In this document: positions 58,801 to 64,000 of the stretch, one piece after another
Numbering within the stretch: position 1 is the first letter of the stretch
How the letters are laid out: each line of letters starts with the position of its first letter
Origin: Balaenoptera acutorostrata
Taxonomy: Eukaryota; Chordata; Mammalia; Artiodactyla; Balaenopteridae
Length of the DNA stretch: 64,000 nucleotides
Assembly: GCF_949987535.1 (NCBI RefSeq)
Contig: NC_080067.1
Span: 26,502,039-26,566,038, forward strand
Direction of reading: 5' to 3'
Position numbers and translations under genes: made by a program
Notes under the pieces: model-generated
Told to the model about the DNA's origin: nothing
The model's database searches: none
What the model saw: the letters and a program-made list of their open reading frames with translations, nothing else

Positions 58801-60587
58801 CACTTATGAACTCTGCAAAGGAGGCACCTCTGGAGCTACGGGCATCTATACTAGGGTGGATTGCCATCATCAGAAAGCTAAAATTCCCTAAGGAAGTGAT
58901 GATTAAGTTGGGAGAAGAGGGAGAAAAGGGAAGCGTACTGGTCAAGGTTCCTAGCTGCAAATGAGAAAGTCGACTTTAGCTAGTTGAAGGCAGCAGATAT
59001 TTATGAACAGGATCATTGGGAAGATGAGAGAATCTGAGCTTCCAGGAACACCTCCCAGCCGTGCCTTCTCCAGCACCAATGAACTGAAGCCTGAGTTCAG
59101 ATAGGGGCTTCAGAAGTGGTAGAATTTCCATCTTGCTTTCCTCTCTCCATTTCCTCCCCTAAGACTTTTACTCCAAAACTCCCTGGGATTCCACCTCCTG
59201 AAACACCATGCCTCAGCCAGGATGAGCCACCTGATGGAGAGTCAGTGAATGTGTAGAATAGGCATGGGACTACTCTAATCCAAATGGGCTCAGATTTTGT
59301 CAATTAAGGTTATGCTACTTCCCTGCTCAACATCTACCAAGAGACCCCCATAACATCCAGATAAAGGGAAACCCACTGCACGGCTGATGATACAGTTAAT
59401 GAGCTGGCCACCACCTGCGTGTAACAGACATACATCCGCCACTCCTTCCCGTGTGGAATCCTGCAGCCCAGAGCTCATCCTTGTGCCCATCAGACAACTA
59501 AGCATCAGGTAAGGTGGCTGGGGAGCCTGAATTGATCTCATAGAACAGGCTGCTTTCTGGAAAATGGAGCTATTTATCTGCAATGCCGGTGATGCGCAGC
59601 CACGAGCCTTTTCAGACATGACGTGTTTAAAAAATTGAAAACTACATTGTGTATTTTCCTTCTGTTAATAAATAATAAACTGATTTTTTGCCTGACAAAA
59701 ATATGTCAACTCTGTCACTTGGCAGGAGATCACTTTGATTTAAAAGACCCTCTGCTGCACACACACACTCTCTCAACAGCAGCCAGAAGGGTAGCATGAA
59801 AGCCTGGTGCTAGCAGATTTTTGACCCAAACACAAGTGGAAGCATGCTTCTTTCGCTAGAAGGTACCTCCGGCTGGGACTGGGTTTGACAGAGGGGCAGT
59901 GGGACAGGCTGCTCGCTACCAGGAAACTCTGGCGAAGGCTTTCAGAGATGAGCAACCTGGGTGCGTGTCCAACATACCTGCAACAGCTGTGCTGCCAGAT
60001 TTCCTCAACTTGTCCATACAAGAGGAAACATGGCATCCAGACTCAAGGATAAAGGTGGTATCAAAGAGGCGCATTGAAGAATAGCCACTCCTAGCTGAGA
60101 AAATTAATTTAAGGCACCAGTTTCAGAACTGTGTGCTAGCTGGAGTGGAAACTGAATTTTCCTGGGGGTGGGGAGACACTCAGCCTGCACTGTCAGCCCA
60201 TCTTGAAGGCAACCTGGGCTTCTGCAGGAAGAACCCTGGGAGGATTTGGTCTGTACACCATGAAAATCTCAACCCAAGACAGATGGGTGTGAATGGATTC
60301 TTCCCCCGACACAAACGTCCCCTGAGGAAAGCTGAAGCAGACCAGCCTGAGGGTGTTTCTCCCCCATGTAGGAGGTGAGCTATGAAAGGAGTCCAAGGAT
60401 GTGTCCACCCAGGATGGTGGCCTGGCTTGTGCGCACATCATGTGGCTAGAAAGGCTTTACATTTTATGGGATGAAAAATATTTCCCTCAAACGGGATATT
60501 GTTTTAGAGAAAAATCATGCACCTTAAAGACATCCCCAAAATGATAGAACTCAGGGATTCCAAGACTCTTATTTTGACCAATATACC

Positions 60588-60637
60588 AGAGAGAGAAGAG
60601 AGAGGAGAGGGGGAGAGGGTGGGAGGGAAGGAGAAGT
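60588..60637. repeat. GA-rich low-complexity tract
   Basis: About 50 bp of almost pure purine (GAGAGAAGAGAGAGGAGAGG). A short (GA)n follows at 60921-60942. Confidence 0.8.
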
Positions 60638-61084
60638 AAGAAAACCAGCCTTCCTACCCTCCTTCAGCTCCTTTATAGATTCAGTCGACTATAAGATGGA
60701 AGTTCTAACCCTAAAATGTTAGAAAATATTGTAAGTTTTTGTAGATTTACATATAAAAAGATTACTAGTAGGCACAAAGAAAGCAGTGAGGGTTAAACAC
60801 ACACACACACAACAGCCACTCCAAAGAAATCCTCAGTTAAAATTACCTAGACAATTGTTATTTAATCAAAGTGATAATTTCTTCAAAAATACTTCATAAT
60901 AAACAGCATTGTATGTGAGGCAGAGAAAGAGAGAGAGAGAGAATGGTTAGTTAACATTGAAATATTCTAAACAGGAATCCACACTCCAGAGAGAGTTGCT
61001 TAAATTCTTTAGATATCATTATTAAAATCTATACAGGAGGTTTGTTTACCAGCTAAAGAGAGATCAGAAATATTTCTCAGAACC

Positions 61085-62470
61085 CAAGAGGAAAATAGAC
61101 AAAGAATATGAACAGACATTTCAAGAAGAGGAAACTCAAGGGGCTAAAAGGCAGATAAAGAAATTCTCAAAAAATATTTGCAAATGAAGCAACTGACAAA
61201 GGATTAATCTCCAAAATTTACAAGCAGCTCATGCAGCTCAATGGCAAAAAAACAACCCAGTCCAAAAATGGGCAGAAGACCTAAATAGACATTTCTCCAA
61301 AGAAGATATACAGATTGCCAACAAACACATGAAAGAATGCTCAACATCATTAATCATTAGAGAAATGCAAATCAAAACTACAATGAGATATCATCTCACA
61401 CCGGTCAGAATGGCCATCATCAAAAAATCTACACACAATAAATGCTGGAGAGGGTGTGGAGAAAAGGGAACACTCTTGCACTGTTGGTGGGAATGTAAAT
61501 TGATACAGCCACTATGGAGAACAGTATGGAGGTTCCTTAAAAAACTAAAAATAGAACTACCATATGACCCAGCAATCCCACTACTGGGCATATACCCTGA
61601 GAAAACCATAATTCAAAAATAGTCATGTACCACAATGTTCATTGCAGCTCTATTTACAATAGCCAGGACATGGAAGCAACCTAAGTGCCCATCGGCAGAT
61701 GAATGGATAAAGAAGATGTGGCACATATATACAATGGAATATTACTTGGCCATAAAAAGAAATGCAATTGAGTTATTTGTAGTGAGGTGGATGGACCTAG
61801 AGTCTGTCATACAGAGTGAAGTATGTCAGAAAGAGAAAAAGAAATACTGTATGCTAACACATATATATGGAATCTAAGAAAGAAAAAAAAAAGGTCATGA
61901 AGAACCTAGGGGCAAGATGGGAATAAAGACACAGACCTACTAGAGAATGGACTTGAGGATATGGGGAGGGGGAAGGGTAAGCTGTGACAAAGTGAGAGAG
62001 TGGCATGGACATATATACACTACCAAACATAAAATAGATAGCTAGTGGGAAGCAGCCACATAGCAGGGAGATCAGCTCGGTGCTTTGTGACCACCTAGAG
62101 GGGTGGGATAGGGAGGGTGGGAGGGAGGGAGACGCAAGAGGGAAGAGATATGGGAACATATGTATATGCATAACTGATTCACTTTGTTATAAAGCAGAAA
62201 CTAACACACCACTGTAAAGCAATTATACTCCAATAAAGATGTAAAAAAAATAAAATAAAATAAAAAGTTGATGGAGCCCAAACACCCTTGTGCCCCGCTG
62301 GTGAGAACATAGGCAACCAGCACCATCACCCAGGACCCAGGACTCCAATCCGACAATCCCCAGAGAAGCTGTCTCGGATCCACCTGGTAAATGGGGATGT
62401 CTGTTGCAACATCATTTGCCGTACCAGGAAGTTGAGGCCACCTGAAGACATGTTAAGTAAACGTGATGGG
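61085..62470 (+). mobile_element. older L1M fragment split by a younger L1
   Basis: Left part about 61085-61167 (GAATATGAACAGACATTTCA AGAAGAGGAAAC). Right part from about 62268 (CTTGTGCCCCGCTGGTGAGA ACATAG, then CTGTTGCAACATCATTTGCC). Together they read as a decayed ORF2 interrupted by the insertion; the exact borders are hard to fix. Confidence 0.55.
61168..62265 (+). mobile_element. young L1, 5'-truncated, ORF2 C-terminus nearly intact
   Basis: Same family as the L1 at 15750. ORF2 C-terminal part is open from about 61329 to a TAG at 61620-61622, then open again to 61877. The first piece carries [20 protein letters not shown] with [14 protein letters not shown], and the second TMEYYLAIKRNAIELF. 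Only one stop breaks the last ~180 codons. The 3' UTR and A-rich tail end at about 62265. Missing everything 5' of ORF2's last part, so not mobile. Confidence 0.95.
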
Positions 62471-64000
62471 ATGTGAAGCAGGGCTCAGAAATAACAGACT
62501 GGACTCAACGTGTAGAGTAGCAGATAGTAGAGTATGCTCCCTGGCCTCTGTCAGAACAGAACCATTATTCCTCCAGCCCCTGGAACTTCTGGCCACTGAT
62601 GCTCTTACCCACATCCCTATCTGACAATTGCTCTCAACCAGAGCAAGCCCCTTACCCAACCACGTCCAATAACTGGTTGATGCCTTGAGACTGGGCCTGT
62701 TGCCTTAAGTTAGGGCAACTGTGCCTGAGTTCCAGCTCCAGAGCTCTGCACAAGGTCCCCATCATCTGCATCACAGGTCAATTCTTCCCACTGCCCAGTC
62801 CTGCTTCTCTCCCTCCTCCCCTCCCCCTCTCCCAGGGCTTGATCCTGAAGCACAGAACATTCCCAGTAAACTTCCTTCACGCTAATCTCTAAGAGTCTGT
62901 TTCCTGGGAAATCCAATCTAACATGCACAGCAACATAGGTACATCATGTAAGAACAGTGATAAGGGAAGAAAAAAAATAAGTAACAGAAGGAGATCTCTA
63001 ACCCAATAGAATCAATATAAATTAACAAAAAAATGCACACAAACCATACATGTTTTCAAAATCACATACAGATAAAAGAACATACATTGACACATTACAT
63101 GGATTGCCTATGCGATAGGGAATGGGGCCTTGAACAGAGACCAATGATGACAGCATGACATGAGCTGAAGGGTGCACTGAGTCAGCCCTTTTGCACCTGA
63201 GGTCCAAATTAGTACTACTACTAATAATAATAACAGTAAAATAATTTGAATTGATGAAATTGAGGGGTGGTTCAGGATATGTGGTTGCCTACAGAGATGG
63301 CTTGGGTGTTTGTGGTCCTTGTATTAAGAACAGGTAAGAAAACAAAAGCAGCAGCTTGCTTCCTCAGACCAGCACTGAGGTCTAGAGCTCACTGGCCCTG
63401 GGATTCCCCAATTTACAGAGCACTCCAACCAGCACCCCCAGCTTTATGGCTGGCTGCTTCTGCCATCAGAATGTCTTAAATATCTTTGGCCCTGGAGTAA
63501 ACCTTTCATTCAAGGTGTTCATAGCAGTCACGAAGGATAGAGAGTGAGGACTTCCCTGTTCACAAACGGAGCTCACGTGACTGTTTCGTGACTTCTTGTA
63601 CCTTGATCAGAATTGAGTTTAGAATGTGTTTCTGCTGTTCTTCTGCAGCAAAATTGTGGAGGAGAGAACTATAGCCCCACCAACCTCGAATTGCCAGACT
63701 CAACCAGTGTTTGCCAGAAGGTAATTGTTGACCAGCCAAATCAGCTGTGTGGCAGAGCCCAGCTCTCTCTTTCCCAAACCCCTTTGCTCTTCTCCTTGGC
63801 AAGAAGTTCACAGTGCCCTCTCCTTGCTACGGGGCTCCAGTTAGCGTGGTCCTGAGATAAAGTTCTAGCCAATGGCGTGTGCATGGAAGTGATGCCAGCC
63901 ACTCCAAGCCTGGCCCTTAGAAACTTGCTGTGAACAGTCAGTCCTGCAGGCTCTTTCCCTTCTGCCATTGGATCCAGAGCAACATGCATCCTTGCAAGCA

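Larger units (their letters stand above)
52441..64000. other. intergenic region downstream of CLSTN2
   Basis: No coding exon recognised. Contents: MIR and L2 relics, two CHR SINEs in opposite orientation (53939-54287, 55201-55483), a perfect inverted repeat (57234-57287), simple repeats, and a young L1 set in an older one (61085-62470). An old repeat of L1M 3' or LTR look lies near 62690-62935. 63060-64000 is unique sequence; the open frames there have no family likeness that I know. Confidence 0.65.

Noticed and set aside
63560..63989. Overlapping frames on both strands near the right edge (80-83 codons)
   Set aside because: Considered as an exon of a downstream neighbour gene, but no family match and no convincing splice sites; left as unassigned unique sequence.

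Overview
The window is mammalian genomic DNA, almost certainly from a cetacean (whale or dolphin; a hippopotamid is the only real alternative). Three CHR-type tRNA-derived SINEs of the form found in cetaceans and hippos are present, two of them with clean target-site duplications. There are also young L1 copies with the 3' end typical of whales and artiodactyls, and many ancient MIR, L2 and hAT remnants.

The only gene I can support is the 3' half of CLSTN2 (calsyntenin-2, a type I membrane protein of the postsynaptic side of neurons), on the + strand. Nine exons (4125-4287, 21119-21285, 28593-28741, 32754-32971, 36724-36894, 37389-37534, 37664-37787, 38570-38754, 40682-40876) join in frame across canonical GT-AG introns. 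They encode the C-terminal 505 residues: the LG/LNS domain from part-way in, the calsyntenin-specific membrane-proximal ectodomain, one transmembrane helix, and a cytoplasmic tail with two WDDS kinesin-light-chain motifs flanking a glutamate-rich stretch. The start of the gene (signal peptide, cadherin repeats, start of the LG domain) lies upstream of the window.

Layout: 1-4124 is the end of an upstream intron. 4125-40876 holds the nine exons, with large introns in the 5' part and a compact cluster of four exons at 36.7-38.8 kb. From 40877 a long 3' UTR probably runs to a poly(A) signal at 52422-52427; that end is inferred. 52.4-64 kb is intergenic, with two opposed CHR SINEs, a nested L1, MIR/L2 relics and a perfect 18-bp inverted repeat. 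The other open reading frames are chance frames or repeat shadows.

Points of most interest: (a) the first exon reads in frame through a weak donor for 58 codons to a TAA followed at once by AATAAA, a candidate composite terminal exon for a soluble calsyntenin-2; (b) the 129-nt intron between the exons ending 37534 and starting 37664 is a multiple of three with no in-frame stop; (c) an antisense 3'-end retrocopy with target-site duplications lies in the 3' UTR; (d) a four-copy ~75-bp tandem repeat; (e) a ~432-bp direct duplication 4.3 kb apart; (f) an 18-bp-stem perfect hairpin. I found no convincing wholly new system; these are locus-level observations that can be tested.
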